Counted from the stretch's first letter, positions 33,920 through 43,272 are shown. The stretch: 64,000 nt of DNA from Alphaproteobacteria bacterium 40-19 (GCA_001898075.1 MKSD01000001.1:483105-547104), one strand, 5' to 3'. Translations and numbers: made by a program. Notes: generated by a model not told the origin, from the letters alone.

Positions 33920-34004
33920 GTCTGAAAGTGACCTGATACATTCAAGGAGGCTGCTTTCTTTCGAACCTGACCCGGTCCCTCAAAAGAATCACCCACCTTC
34001 AGAC
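33920..34004 (-). ncRNA. ffs: Signal recognition particle RNA (4.5S, small bacterial type)
   Basis: The minus strand carries GGTCAGGTTCGAAAG then AAAGCAGCC (plus strand 33949-33972), which matches the Ffh-binding helix 8 core of 4.5S RNA (GGTCAGG, a tetraloop-closing segment, AGCAGCC). The flanks pair over a long distance: GTCTGAAGGTG at the 5' end (34004 downward) with CACTTTCAGAC at the 3' end (to 33920), as in the single hairpin of 4.5S RNA. The hairpin is followed by ACTATTTTT, which could end transcription. A possible promoter (TTGATT, 17 nt, TTTATT) lies just upstream. Length about 85 nt; ends are approximate. The RNA pairs with Ffh to target membrane proteins. Confidence 0.85.
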
Positions 34005-34067
34005 TTTTCTAATAAAACACAGGCTCAGGATTAAATCAAGAGTTAAATCCAGAATCAGATCAAGTGA

Positions 34068-36491
34068 TCAAGATGTCTTTTTCGTTGTTTTCTTGCTTTT
34101 TGTAGTCACGGCTGTTTTACGGACAGCTGTTTTACGAACTACTTTTTTAGCAGTGGGCTTTTTAGAAGCTTCAGTATCCGAATCAGACGTTTTTGTCCCA
34201 CTCTTGGAAAATCTACGGCCTCCACCTTTGGCTTGCTTTTCCTGACTCTGCTGAATCAGGTCTAAAGCTTCTTGCAAAGAAAAGTCCACCAAGTCCTGCC
34301 CCTTCTTTTTGACCGAATAAAATTTACCTTTATACTGCACATAGGGACCAAAGCGTCCAATGCCCAGCACCACCTCTCCTTCCGGCCCCTGACCTAAATT
34401 CCAAGGCAACCCCAACAACCATAAAGCCTTTGGTAACGTGACCTCGGATCCCGGCTCTAGGGCTGCAATGCTCACTCTTTTACCATCACAAGCCACATAA
34501 GGACCAAAAGGACCATTTTTCAACTCTACCGTATTTCCTGATTCGGGATGAACGCCCAAGACGCTATCTTCCCCCCCTAAAGTCTGCAGCCCTGAAATAT
34601 AATTACATTCAGGATAACTGTTACACCCCACAAAAGGGCCTGCTTTTCCCAAACGTAACCCTAAAACACCTTCGCTGCATTTAGGACATGTACGATCAGG
34701 CACATAAACCGATAAAATTTCCTCCTCTATGGCCTCTAAAACTTCTGCAATACGCAAGTCCTTAGCACTATCCACAGCCTGCTTAAACGAGCCCCAAAAC
34801 TCTTGTAAGACCTGAGTCCATTCCAGCTGTCCTTCAGAGATTTGATCCAGCTCTTGTTCCATATGCGACGTAAAGTTCTGATCGACATATTGGGCAAAAA
34901 ATTTCTTTAAAAAAGCCGTCACCACAAAACCTAATTCTTCTGGAATTAAACGTTTTTTTTCTTTGCGAACATAGCCTCGTTCCTGCAATACTTGCAGAAT
35001 ACGGGCCCAAGTTCCAGGACGTCCAATACCCAACTCTTCCAACTTTTTCACTAAAGAAGCCTCACTAAACCGCCCAGGAGGTTGGGTAAAATGTTGGTGC
35101 GGTGTCACTTCTTGTAACAAAGCTTTTTGACCTTCTTCCAACCCGGCAGGTAAAGCTGAATTTTCTTCTTTTTCCTGATCGTCGTCCTGCACTTCTTCGT
35201 AAAGTACCAAAAAACCATCAAACTTCAACACCGAACCCGAGGCCCGCAGAACGGTTTGGTCATCACTGCCTAAAAACGTCAAGCTGGTCTGTTGGTATAA
35301 GGCATTGGCCATCTGACTGGCCAGCGTGCGATCCCAAATAAGTTTATAAAGACGCCACTGGTTGGGCTCTAAAATACGTTGCAAATCTTCCAGTGACAGT
35401 GAAAGATCCGTAGGACGAATGGCCTCATGCGCTTCTTGGGAATGTTTTTGTGTCTTATAAGAACGCGCTTTAGGAACCAAATATTGATCCCCAAAACGAT
35501 TTTGGATATAAGCCCGGGCTTGGGTGACAAACTCGGGTACCAAGTAAAGGCTGTCCGTACGCATATAAGTGATCAGCCCCTTGATCTCTCCGTGAATATC
35601 GATTCCTTCATACAACTTTTGGGCAATCTGCATGGTTTGAGCCGGGGAAAAGCCCAAACGGTAAGAAGCTTCTTGCTGCAATGTTGCGGTAATAAAAGGA
35701 GGAGCGGGTTGGCGTTGGACCGGTTTTTGTTCAATTTTTGAGATATGAAACTGCAGCGTTTCCAAAAAAGCCTTCCATTCCAGAGCTTGATCTTGGCCAG
35801 TAATCGCAAACTTATCCAGTTTATTCCCCTGAAACACAACCAATTGGGCTTGAACGTTTTTTTTCAAATCAGAAATCTCAAACAGCCCACGAATGGTCCA
35901 GTACTCTTGACTTTTAAATTTCAAGATCTCCTCTTCCCGTTCCACCACAATACGCAAAGCCACCGACTGAACACGCCCGGCGGAACGACTTCCTGGCAAT
36001 TTTCGCCATAAAATCGGGGAAAGCGTAAATCCTACCAAGTAATCTAATCCCAACCGGGCTAGATAAGCTTGCACTAGGGATTGATCAATCTCTCGGGGAT
36101 GCTTTAAAGCCTCTAGAACCGTTTCTTTGGTCACTGCATTAAAAACAACGCGCTGCACTGTGACCGAGGATTTCAAGGTTCCAGACTCTTGTAAACATTG
36201 TAAAATGTGCCAAGCGATGGCCTCTCCTTCCCGATCCAAGTCCGTGGCTAGAACCAAAACTTCTGTGTCTTTGGCAGCCTTTTTAATGGCTTCTAAAGCT
36301 TTTTGAGCTTTATCAATGACCTGCCAGGTAAAAGAAAAGTTTTCGGGATCCACAGAGCCTTGCTTGGCCGGTAAATCTCTGACATGACCTCCACTGGCCA
36401 AAACAACATAGCCCTTAAGATACTGGGAAAGGTTTTTAGCCTTGGACGGCGATTCAACAATAATAACTTTAGAGAGCGCTTTGGAGCTCAT
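34068..36491 (-). CDS. topA: DNA topoisomerase I
   Basis: This type IA topoisomerase relaxes negative supercoils. The Toprim domain begins VIIVESPSKAKNL and contains ATDLDREGEAIAWH; the active-site Tyr lies in ITYMRTDS. The core ends near residue 590. One four-Cys zinc finger follows (CPKCSEGVLG, then CNSYPEC), then two GPYV-type C-terminal repeats and a tail of about 45 residues rich in Lys, Thr and Ser (repeated RKTAV), which should aid DNA binding. Fewer zinc fingers than E. coli TopA is normal for alphaproteobacteria. ATG 36491 is preferred over TTG 36497. dprA is not next to it. Confidence 0.96.
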   Translation of the reverse strand: MSSKALSKVIIVESPSKAKNLSQYLKGYVVLASGGHVRDLPAKQGSVDPENFSFTWQVIDKAQKALEAIKKAAKDTEVLVLATDLDREGEAIAWHILQCLQESGTLKSSVTVQRVVFNAVTKETVLEALKHPREIDQSLVQAYLARLGLDYLVGFTLSPILWRKLPGSRSAGRVQSVALRIVVEREEEILKFKSQEYWTIRGLFEISDLKKNVQAQLVVFQGNKLDKFAITGQDQALEWKAFLETLQFHISKIEQKPVQRQPAPPFITATLQQEASYRLGFSPAQTMQIAQKLYEGIDIHGEIKGLITYMRTDSLYLVPEFVTQARAYIQNRFGDQYLVPKARSYKTQKHSQEAHEAIRPTDLSLSLEDLQRILEPNQWRLYKLIWDRTLASQMANALYQQTSLTFLGSDDQTVLRASGSVLKFDGFLVLYEEVQDDDQEKEENSALPAGLEEGQKALLQEVTPHQHFTQPPGRFSEASLVKKLEELGIGRPGTWARILQVLQERGYVRKEKKRLIPEELGFVVTAFLKKFFAQYVDQNFTSHMEQELDQISEGQLEWTQVLQEFWGSFKQAVDSAKDLRIAEVLEAIEEEILSVYVPDRTCPKCSEGVLGLRLGKAGPFVGCNSYPECNYISGLQTLGGEDSVLGVHPESGNTVELKNGPFGPYVACDGKRVSIAALEPGSEVTLPKALWLLGLPWNLGQGPEGEVVLGIGRFGPYVQYKGKFYSVKKKGQDLVDFSLQEALDLIQQSQEKQAKGGGRRFSKSGTKTSDSDTEASKKPTAKKVVRKTAVRKTAVTTKSKKTTKKTS

Positions 36492-36713
36492 GATCAATAT
36501 CTTGCGTAGTTAAAAAGAAGAGTAAAGGAATCTGAGCCCTTATAGCAAGCTATTTAGGATTTTTTTTTCGCAAAATTTTTACTTTAAAAAACGTTTTTAC
36601 AAAAAGTTATCCAAAAAATTAAAATATTTAAAACAAATATTAAATAAAAAAGATATTTTTTTTATTGATTCAGATGGTTTAACTTTGGCTAGAGTAAAAA
36701 ATAACTAAGACTT

Positions 36714-37772
36714 ATGTTTAAAAATAAATCAAGTTTAATTTTATGTTTTTTAATAAAATCAACCAGCTACGCTACCCCTTGGAATGAAAAAGAACCTCCT
36801 AAAAAGCCTGGTACTTCTTTGAATTCTACCTTGGATAACAGTATCGATGAAGAAAAAGCAGATTCTAAGAATTCAATAGAAGAAGAGAAAATAACAGAAG
36901 AAGCCTGTGACAATTATCCAGACCTCCTCTATAAAAGAAGCTCTTCCCCAATGACAGAAAATATGGGCCAGGAACCCAAGAAAAAAGTCCATATTTCAGA
37001 AGAAGATTCAGAAGTTGATCTCCTGATCCAAGAAATGCAAAATTTTAATTTTTCAAATCAATTCACAATCACAGAAACATCCACGCAATTAACCCTCTCT
37101 GATGAAAAAAACTCTTGCTCTTTTCCTTTCTGGGTGGAACCTAAAAATCTTTTAGAAAAGATTGATCTATCCATCAAACATTTGAAATTGAATTCTGAAA
37201 TCAAAAAAGATGCGCCAAATCCTGAAAAAGAAAATGGCAAAAAAAATTTTCCATTGATCAAGTCTGTTTTGCCAACTATTAAAAAATTAAAAAAATTAGA
37301 CATTATGGGCCTTCATTCCGTTGATAGTTCAGAATTTTTGGCTTTCATAGATCTTTCCCAATTAGAAGAGCTCTTTATTTCAGGAGTCAAAATCCTCAAG
37401 CTGCCTGTTCACAAAATAAATGTTCCTAACTTAAAAAAAATCCGTCTCTCTTTTCTAGAAAATTTTCATATAGATAACTTTTGTAAACTCAATAAAGAAG
37501 GTGTAGACAAAAATTTATTCTTAAAAGGATATTCGGAAAAGAACTTTAATCTGGCAGAAAACGGAACTTTTTCTCCAAAAGCTCCCAAAAATATTTTATA
37601 TCATAGTGAGGCCTTTGATCATTTCTGGGTCAAAAGTCCTACTAAACCTCAAGAAAGTCGTCCTAGCACCCTAAATGGAATGGTCCCATTTTATCAGTTG
37701 ACCTTCGAAAACAGTCAACATAGTTATCGTAGGATGCTTGCACAAAAAGTTCAGCGTTCACTGCAAGAATAA
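36714..37772 (+). CDS. Secreted leucine-rich-repeat-like protein
   Basis: No exact family. Residues 1-20 (MFKNKSSLILCFLIKSTSYA) form a signal peptide. A long acidic, Ser/Glu/Lys-rich linker (about 21-120) precedes a region (about 170-265) that reads like irregular leucine-rich repeats: IKKLKKLDIMGLHSVDSS, LSQLEELFISGVKILKLP, and VPNLKKIRLSFLENFHID at roughly 23-25-residue spacing. The last 80 residues are polar. Secreted LRR proteins of symbionts and pathogens often bind host proteins, but a role here is inference. It lies between the divergent topA and tRNA-Trp and has an AT-rich leader with no clear promoter. Confidence 0.65.
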   Translation: MFKNKSSLILCFLIKSTSYATPWNEKEPPKKPGTSLNSTLDNSIDEEKADSKNSIEEEKITEEACDNYPDLLYKRSSSPMTENMGQEPKKKVHISEEDSEVDLLIQEMQNFNFSNQFTITETSTQLTLSDEKNSCSFPFWVEPKNLLEKIDLSIKHLKLNSEIKKDAPNPEKENGKKNFPLIKSVLPTIKKLKKLDIMGLHSVDSSEFLAFIDLSQLEELFISGVKILKLPVHKINVPNLKKIRLSFLENFHIDNFCKLNKEGVDKNLFLKGYSEKNFNLAENGTFSPKAPKNILYHSEAFDHFWVKSPTKPQESRPSTLNGMVPFYQLTFENSQHSYRRMLAQKVQRSLQE

Positions 37773-37800
37773 AATCAGGACATAACTTCTTTTACGATCC

Positions 37801-37829
37801 TTGAATTTCATTTTTAATTCTGGTATTTT
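37801..37829 (+). promoter_or_regulatory. Promoter of tRNA-Trp (and perhaps cvpA)
   Basis: TTGAAT (37801-37806), a 17-nt spacer and TATTTT (37824-37829), 10 nt before the tRNA 5' end. Confidence 0.6.
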
Positions 37830-37839
37830 AAAAACATGT

Positions 37840-37912
37840 AGGAGCGTAGCTCAATTGGTAGAGTACTGGTCTCCAAAACCAGTGGTTGGGGGTTCGAGCC
37901 CCTCCGCTCCTG
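37840..37912 (+). tRNA. tRNA-Trp (CCA)
   Basis: AGGAGCG pairs with CGCTCCT; the discriminator is G. The anticodon loop CTCCAAA gives CCA, and the T arm has GGGGTTCGAGCCCC. CCA is not encoded at the 3' end. A CCA anticodon reads UGG only, which argues against UGA being sense in this genome. Confidence 0.96.
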
Positions 37913-37931
37913 TTTCCTGCGAGTTAATCCT

Positions 37932-38519
37932 TTGGAATTTCATTATTTTAACATTTGCGATGTTTTTCTGCTGACCCTTCTTTTATTTTCAGCAATAGTA
38001 GGGTTCATCAGAGGATTTGTTCGGGAAACTCTGGGCCTAGCTGCTTGGGGAACCTCTTCCTGGATTGCCTTAAAAGATTTTCCTCTTCTGACCGATTTTT
38101 TTGCGAAATGGATTCATAATCCGCTTTTGTTAAAACTTTCCAGCCATTTAGCAGTTTTTTCTTTATCTTTAATCTGTTTTTTGTTCCTGACTCAGTTGCT
38201 GTGTTTGTGGATTCAAGGCAGCATCATTCAAAGTATCAATCGATCTTTAGGAATTGTATTTGGCTTGATTCGAGGCTTTATTTTAATAACGACAGGATAC
38301 ACAGCCGCCCTTTATTTTGTAAAATTAGAAGAACATCCCGAGGTCATCACCTCGTGTAAAAGCATTTCTTTACTGCAAAAAGTTGTGTTATCTATGGACC
38401 CTTACCTTCCAGAAAAAGTACATTCTCCTCTGTTTTTAGAAAATATAAAAAAGCTTAAAGAAAAAGAAGTGGATGCTCAAAAATTGACAGAAGAGTTGTC
38501 AGCTCCGCAACCTCAATAA
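37932..38519 (+). CDS. cvpA: CvpA-family membrane protein
   Basis: CvpA-family inner-membrane proteins are linked to colicin V production in E. coli and to bile or envelope stress; the molecular role is open. The signature is present: ICDVFLLTLLLFSAIVGFIRGFVRETLGLAAW, here quoted in part as GFIRGFVRETLGLAAW, with four hydrophobic segments in the first 145 residues, and SLGIVFGLIRGF. The C-terminal 45 residues are polar and charged. The start is TTG 37932, 19 nt after tRNA-Trp, with no obvious ribosome site; cvpA may share the tRNA promoter. purF, its usual neighbour, is absent. Confidence 0.82.
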   Translation: MEFHYFNICDVFLLTLLLFSAIVGFIRGFVRETLGLAAWGTSSWIALKDFPLLTDFFAKWIHNPLLLKLSSHLAVFSLSLICFLFLTQLLCLWIQGSIIQSINRSLGIVFGLIRGFILITTGYTAALYFVKLEEHPEVITSCKSISLLQKVVLSMDPYLPEKVHSPLFLENIKKLKEKEVDAQKLTEELSAPQPQ

Positions 38520-38601
38520 TATTGACTTAAGAAGCACGCCTTAAGGCGAGCGGGAATAAAAAAACACAAAATTGTACTGTTTTATAAAAACTTTACTCCC
38601 C

Positions 38602-38625
38602 CTCCAGAAACTAAAAGTTCTGGAG
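38602..38625 (-). terminator. Hairpin after gatB
   Basis: CTCCAGAA and TTCTGGAG form a perfect 8-bp stem with an 8-nt loop, 11 nt past the gatB stop. The T run (TTTTT) comes 11 nt later, so termination may be weak. Confidence 0.45.
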
Positions 38626-38636
38626 AGATAGCAATC

Positions 38637-40118
38637 TTAAACAGACTTCTTTTTTTCTTCGAAAGTTTTTAATAGAAGTTCTTGAATAATAGAAGGATTG
38701 GCTTTTCCTTGCGCTTTCTTCATGGTCTGTCCCACAAAATAAGTCAGCAATTTTTCTTTCCCCCCTAGGTATTGTTGCAGCTGTTGTGGCGAATCTTGCA
38801 GAACCTCATCGATCCAACCTTGAATGGTGTCAAGATCCAAAACTTGCACCAACCCTCTTTCCTGCATAATATGCAAAGGATCTTTTCCTGTATCCCACAT
38901 CAACTGAAACACTTCCTTAGCCAGAGGTGAAGATAAGCTGCCTTCTTGCAAACAATGAATCAACTGTGCCAAGTTCCCAGGAGTAATTGGACAGCTCCCA
39001 ATTGCTTCTTTATCAGGTAACAATGCAAAAAGGCTCCCAACAATCCAATTGGCAACCCATTTGTAACTTTGAGGTTCAGGCTTTTTTAAAGACCCGACAC
39101 ATTGGTCAAAAAATACACTGACCTCATAACAGTCAGATAAAATAGAAGCATCATACTCAGACAGAGCCAAATCTCTTATAAAACGATCTTTTTTCTGGGA
39201 AGGAAGTTCAGGCATTGTCTGTGCAATAGCAAGAATGTATTCTTCTGAAAGACGTAGATCAGGCATATCAGGATCTGGAAAATAACGATAATCATCACTG
39301 TTTTCCTTTAAGCGTAACCGAGCTGTCGTACCCTTCACAGGGTCAAAGGACCGTGTTTCTTGATGCACCATTTCGTCAGCTTCAATGCATTCAATTTGTC
39401 GTTGAATTTCATAGACCAAAGCTTGATTTAAAAAACGCACAGAGTTCATATTCTTCAACTCTACACGTCGCCCTGCAGGATCCCCCGGCAAAGACACTGA
39501 AATATTTGCATCCACCCGCAGTTGTCCTTTTTCCATATCTCCATCTGAAGTGTCCAAATAGCGTGCTAAGTTACGGATGCTCTTAACGTATTCTACAACC
39601 TCATCAGGAGTCTCAAAGTCAGGCTCGGAAACGATTTCCATCAACCCAACCCCGGCCCGGTTCAAGTCTACTAGACATGTACCGGTCTTTTCATCGTAAA
39701 TACTTTTGCCCGCATCTTGTTCAATATGCAGACGTTGAATACGGATTTCTTTACCACTTTTTAAAACGTATTTGCCGTTTTCCACCAAAGGATAGCGATT
39801 CTGAGAGCGCTGATATCCATCAGGAAGATCTCGGTAAAAATAATGCTTTCTTTCCATCACCGAAACAGGATTAATCATCCCCCCAAGCCCAAGCCCCATC
39901 ATAATCGCTTTCTTCACGCAACCTTCGTTCAAGGTGGGCAACATCCCGGGGAAACCTGCATCCACAAAAGAAACGCAACTGTTAGGCTCGGCCCCAAAAA
40001 TACTACTGGGACCCGGAGAAAAAAGCTTCCGCTGAGTTTTGATCTGAAGGTGGATTTCAAGGCCCATCATGGCACGAAAAATTCTGCCTTTTGAAGAAAT
40101 AAATTCTTTACTTTCCAT
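38637..40118 (-). CDS. gatB: Asp/Glu-tRNA amidotransferase subunit B
   Basis: GatB holds the kinase-like site that activates the carboxyl of mischarged Glu-tRNA-Gln or Asp-tRNA-Asn before amidation. Visible family stretches are GLEIHLQIKTQRKLFSP, KHYFYRDLPDGYQRSQ, GLMEIVSEPDF, RVDANISV, and the C-terminal YqeY-like helical domain with GQTMKKAQGKANP. Length 493 aa, normal. It follows gatA by 29 nt, giving the order gatC-gatA-gatB. Having gatCAB suggests that glutaminyl-tRNA is made indirectly. Confidence 0.96.
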   Translation of the reverse strand: MESKEFISSKGRIFRAMMGLEIHLQIKTQRKLFSPGPSSIFGAEPNSCVSFVDAGFPGMLPTLNEGCVKKAIMMGLGLGGMINPVSVMERKHYFYRDLPDGYQRSQNRYPLVENGKYVLKSGKEIRIQRLHIEQDAGKSIYDEKTGTCLVDLNRAGVGLMEIVSEPDFETPDEVVEYVKSIRNLARYLDTSDGDMEKGQLRVDANISVSLPGDPAGRRVELKNMNSVRFLNQALVYEIQRQIECIEADEMVHQETRSFDPVKGTTARLRLKENSDDYRYFPDPDMPDLRLSEEYILAIAQTMPELPSQKKDRFIRDLALSEYDASILSDCYEVSVFFDQCVGSLKKPEPQSYKWVANWIVGSLFALLPDKEAIGSCPITPGNLAQLIHCLQEGSLSSPLAKEVFQLMWDTGKDPLHIMQERGLVQVLDLDTIQGWIDEVLQDSPQQLQQYLGGKEKLLTYFVGQTMKKAQGKANPSIIQELLLKTFEEKKKSV

Positions 40119-40147
40119 TACTCTTTTCCTTTTTAAACAAATTTTTT

Positions 40148-41617
40148 CTAGAAATGAAAATGGGGATTTTTATAGCCCAATTCCTGTTCCAAAACACTTG
40201 CAAACTGAAACATTTTTTCTTCCCCAAACGCTGGAGCTAAGATCTGCATGCCCCAAGGCAACTTGCCTGCACCCAAAGGACTGGGGACAGGTACTGAAAT
40301 TCCGCAGATATTCCCTATGTTGGCCGGCACCGTTAAGACATCATTAAGATACACTTCCACAGGATCCGTGGGCATCTTGTCTAAGGGGAAAGCTGTTGTA
40401 GGCGTTGTAGGCATCAACAAAACATCGACTTCTTGGAAAACGCGTTGAAAATCCTGTGATAAAATCTGACAGATGCGCTGTGCTTTTCCATAATAAGAAT
40501 CGTAGTAGCCCTTAGACAAGATGTAGGTTCCCATTAAAATACGACGCTTCACTTCTGCTCCAAAGCCTTCTCCTCGCGTACGGCAGTAGCTTTCTTCCAT
40601 CGTTTCAGCGTCCACTCGTAAACCATAACGCACCCCGTCATACCGCTGTAAATTAGAAGCCGCTTGAGCGCACATTAAAATATAATAACAGGGTAAGGCA
40701 TAAGGAGCGTAAGGCAAAGAGACCATTTTGACCTCACATCCCGCTTTTTCAAAGACATCTCGGCTTTGATGCCAGACACTAAAAAATTCATCTCCAGCCG
40801 ACTGGTTATAAAGCTCTAAGGGAATTCCCACTTTCATTCCTTTAACACTTTTTCCCAACAGCTTACAAAAATCAGTTCCCGACGCTGTTTCAACACTGGT
40901 AGAATCTCGGGCATCTCGTCCACACATATAGTTCAAAAGATAGGCTGTGTCTTCTACAGTACGTCCCAAAGGGCCTGCTTGGTCTAAGGAAGACGCTAAA
41001 GCGGTAATCCCAAAACGTGAACAACGCCCGTAGGTCGGTTTCACCCCTACAACACCACAAAAAGCAGCAGGTTGACGAATAGATCCCCCTGTATCTGTTC
41101 CTAAAGATGCCAGAGCTAAGGTGCCACTGACTGCCGCAGCACTGCCTCCTGAAGATCCTCCGGTCACACAAGAAGGATCTAAGGGGTTTCGGACAGCCCC
41201 AGTGAAGCTGGTGGTGGAAGTAGAGCCCATGCAAAATTGATCTAAATTCAGCTTTCCCAAAAAGACCGCCCCTTGATCTAACATTTTTTGCGTCACTGTC
41301 GATTCATAAGGAGGCACAAAGTTATAAAGAATTTTAGAACCAGCAGTGGTTAAAATACCCTTGGTACAAAAAGCGTCTTTGATTCCTAGGGGAATACCTT
41401 CTAAGGCCCCTGCCTGACTTCTTGCCAGACGATCGTCACTTTCTTGCGCTTGGCGCAAAGCCTGTTCATGGCAGACCGTGATATAAATATTTAAATCTTT
41501 TTTTTCATCAATTTTCTGCAAATAAGTCTGGGTCAGTTCTTTAGCAGAAAACTCTTTTTTTTTAAGGCCTTGAAGCGCTTGCACAAGGGTTAAATGAAGG
41601 AGTGAGGAAGGACTCAT
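40148..41617 (-). CDS. gatA: Asp/Glu-tRNA amidotransferase subunit A
   Basis: This amidase-signature enzyme frees ammonia from glutamine for GatB. The Ser-cisSer-Lys triad is visible: Lys in GIPLGIKDAFCTKG, and both serines in TGGSSGGSAAAVSG, followed by GTDTGGSIRQPAAFCG. Length 489 aa. Its start overlaps the gatC stop by 4 nt, which indicates translational coupling and one-to-one expression. Confidence 0.96.
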   Translation of the reverse strand: MSPSSLLHLTLVQALQGLKKKEFSAKELTQTYLQKIDEKKDLNIYITVCHEQALRQAQESDDRLARSQAGALEGIPLGIKDAFCTKGILTTAGSKILYNFVPPYESTVTQKMLDQGAVFLGKLNLDQFCMGSTSTTSFTGAVRNPLDPSCVTGGSSGGSAAAVSGTLALASLGTDTGGSIRQPAAFCGVVGVKPTYGRCSRFGITALASSLDQAGPLGRTVEDTAYLLNYMCGRDARDSTSVETASGTDFCKLLGKSVKGMKVGIPLELYNQSAGDEFFSVWHQSRDVFEKAGCEVKMVSLPYAPYALPCYYILMCAQAASNLQRYDGVRYGLRVDAETMEESYCRTRGEGFGAEVKRRILMGTYILSKGYYDSYYGKAQRICQILSQDFQRVFQEVDVLLMPTTPTTAFPLDKMPTDPVEVYLNDVLTVPANIGNICGISVPVPSPLGAGKLPWGMQILAPAFGEEKMFQFASVLEQELGYKNPHFHF

Positions 41618-41898
41618 CTTAAATCTTCTCCTGAACGGGGTACGGTAAAAAACTGCCCACTTGTAACAGCAGCGTTTTGCAAAAGGATTGAAGGTTCAGG
41701 ACAAGTCTCGGGACAGTCTTCCACCAATGGGCAGGCTACCATTGCCATATCGGGCAAGGCTTGCAAGCAAAGCTCTTCTAGCTTTTCTACCCAATGGAAG
41801 ACCCTTTCCAGATCATCATGGAGCTGTTTTTCTTCTTCCTGAGTAATATACAAAGACGCGATACGAGCAACATCTTTTATATCATTAGCTTTTATCAT
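41614..41898 (-). CDS. gatC: Asp/Glu-tRNA amidotransferase subunit C
   Basis: GatC is a small belt protein that wraps GatA and GatB together. 94 residues, with the family pattern DVARIASLYITQEEEKQL (N-terminal helices) and a C-terminal stretch that normally crosses into the GatA interface (AAVTSGQFFTVPRSGEDLR). First gene of the gatCAB run. The region upstream (41899-42080) separates it from the mra genes and holds the inverted repeat described separately. Confidence 0.92.
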   Translation of the reverse strand: MIKANDIKDVARIASLYITQEEEKQLHDDLERVFHWVEKLEELCLQALPDMAMVACPLVEDCPETCPEPSILLQNAAVTSGQFFTVPRSGEDLR

Positions 41899-41966
41899 TT
41901 ACGGGGGCCTTTAAAAGGACTTGGTTCATTCTAAAAATATCTGCCCAATAATTCAAGCTGCAAACC

Positions 41967-42036
41967 AAAAATAGGCAGGATTAACCATCTGTTACTCTTA
42001 ACAAACTGTGCAAACAATTCCCGTCTGCCTATTTTT
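41967..42036. repeat. 70-bp element with perfect 12-bp terminal inverted repeats
   Basis: AAAAATAGGCAG at 41967-41978 is the exact reverse complement of CTGCCTATTTTT at 42025-42036. The 46-nt interior holds a smaller hairpin (TGTTA CTCT TAACA). It sits between ftsL and gatC and could end transcription on either strand through its T runs, or be a remnant of a small mobile repeat. Confidence 0.7.
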
Positions 42037-42080
42037 TCAAAAAACAATATAATTTTTGCACCAATCCCCAAAAACTTGTT

Positions 42081-42371
42081 TTAAGGGTTTTGCGTTAACA
42101 TAGGCCCAGGCTGAGATGTGATTTGATTTTTTGACATTAAAGGTAGGCTTTGGTTAAAATAACGATCCACCAATCCTTCTACTCGAGATGGGCGGGTCAA
42201 CGCATTCCACTGACTTTCTAACACCACCAAATCTCGGGCAATCACACGGCCATGGGATGAGAGTACTCTGGTCTCTCGTTCCAGCTGAACAACTTTTTCC
42301 TTCACATAAAACAAGAATGCTGCGGAAAGACTAGAAACCATAAAAGAAAAAAGAATCATAATTTTTGTCAT
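42081..42371 (-). CDS. ftsL: Cell division protein FtsL (short form)
   Basis: This bitopic membrane protein links FtsB/FtsQ and the septal synthase FtsWI. The 96 residues start with one transmembrane helix (about 4-24), then a coiled-coil stretch (KEKVVQLERETRVLSSHGRVIARDLVVLESQWNAL, here about residues 24-60), then the typical LTRPSRVEGLVDRY near the end. Sequence divergence in FtsL is high, so position matters: it follows rsmH by 9 nt, as in most dcw clusters. ftsI, murE and murF do not follow; the cluster breaks here. Confidence 0.8.
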   Translation of the reverse strand: MTKIMILFSFMVSSLSAAFLFYVKEKVVQLERETRVLSSHGRVIARDLVVLESQWNALTRPSRVEGLVDRYFNQSLPLMSKNQITSQPGPMLTQNP

Positions 42372-42380
42372 TTATTATAC

Positions 42381-43271
42381 CTATGTTAAAAATTTTTCGT
42401 CGTTTCGAAGTCCAAAACGCAATTTGGCGCTCCGGGCTCGGGGATTTTCTTGGCACTCTTCTTGGCAAGCCATAAGGGGCTTAAGGCTGACTTCTTGCCA
42501 AAATGGCCGTGTCTGTTTAAAAAAGTGCTTTACTATCCGATCTTCCAAAGAATGAAAAGAAATCACCACTAAAGCTCCACCAGGCTGTAACACCGAAAGA
42601 GCCTGCTGCAGTCCTTGCTCTAATTCTTTGAGCTCATCGTTTACCGCTATTCTTAAGGCTTGAAAGACTCGGGTTGCAGGGTGGATCTGACCAAATTTGG
42701 TGGGCACGCAACGTTGGACCAGCTGAGCCAAATCCGTCGTCGTCTGAAAAGCACTGCGATTTTGAACGATCTGACGGGCAATTCTGCGGCTCTTACGTTC
42801 TTCCCCATAATAAAAAAAGATATCTGCCAGTTCTTTTTCCGTTTTCGTGCGCAACAGGTCTGCTGCCGTCAGCTTTTGCCCTTGATTCATACGCATATCC
42901 AAAGGACCCAGCTTTGAAAAAGAAAAACCTCGCTCGGCGGTATCCAACTGAGGGGAAGAGACCCCTAAATCCAACAAAACACCCCCCACCTTTCGGGCCC
43001 CTACCACATCTGATAGATGTGCAAAAGAATCATGAAGTAAATGCAGTTGTTTAAGGCCCAAACTTTGGCCGTATTCAATGGCTGCAGTGTCTTTGTCCAG
43101 CGCCAACACATTTAAATTTGGAAAGTGATTGAGCAGGGCACGACTGTGGCCTCCTCGGCCAAATGTGCCGTCTAAAATCCACCCATCAGAGTGCTGGGCA
43201 ATTGTGGAACGTTCAAAGATCTCTAAAACTTTTTGTAATAAAACCGGACAATGTTCACCGCTTACAGTCAT
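42381..43271 (-). CDS. rsmH: 16S rRNA m4C1402 methyltransferase RsmH
   Basis: RsmH (MraW) methylates N4 of C1402 in 16S rRNA with S-adenosylmethionine. HCPVLLQKVL opens the protein; the SAM site is ILDGTFGRGGHSRALL; later DLGVSSPQLDTAERGFSF and the C-terminal SFHSLEDRIVKHFF are family signatures. Length 296 aa. The gene begins one base after the mraZ stop and is followed by ftsL. Confidence 0.96.
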   Translation of the reverse strand: MTVSGEHCPVLLQKVLEIFERSTIAQHSDGWILDGTFGRGGHSRALLNHFPNLNVLALDKDTAAIEYGQSLGLKQLHLLHDSFAHLSDVVGARKVGGVLLDLGVSSPQLDTAERGFSFSKLGPLDMRMNQGQKLTAADLLRTKTEKELADIFFYYGEERKSRRIARQIVQNRSAFQTTTDLAQLVQRCVPTKFGQIHPATRVFQALRIAVNDELKELEQGLQQALSVLQPGGALVVISFHSLEDRIVKHFFKQTRPFWQEVSLKPLMACQEECQENPRARSAKLRFGLRNDEKFLT

Positions 43272-43272
43272 C

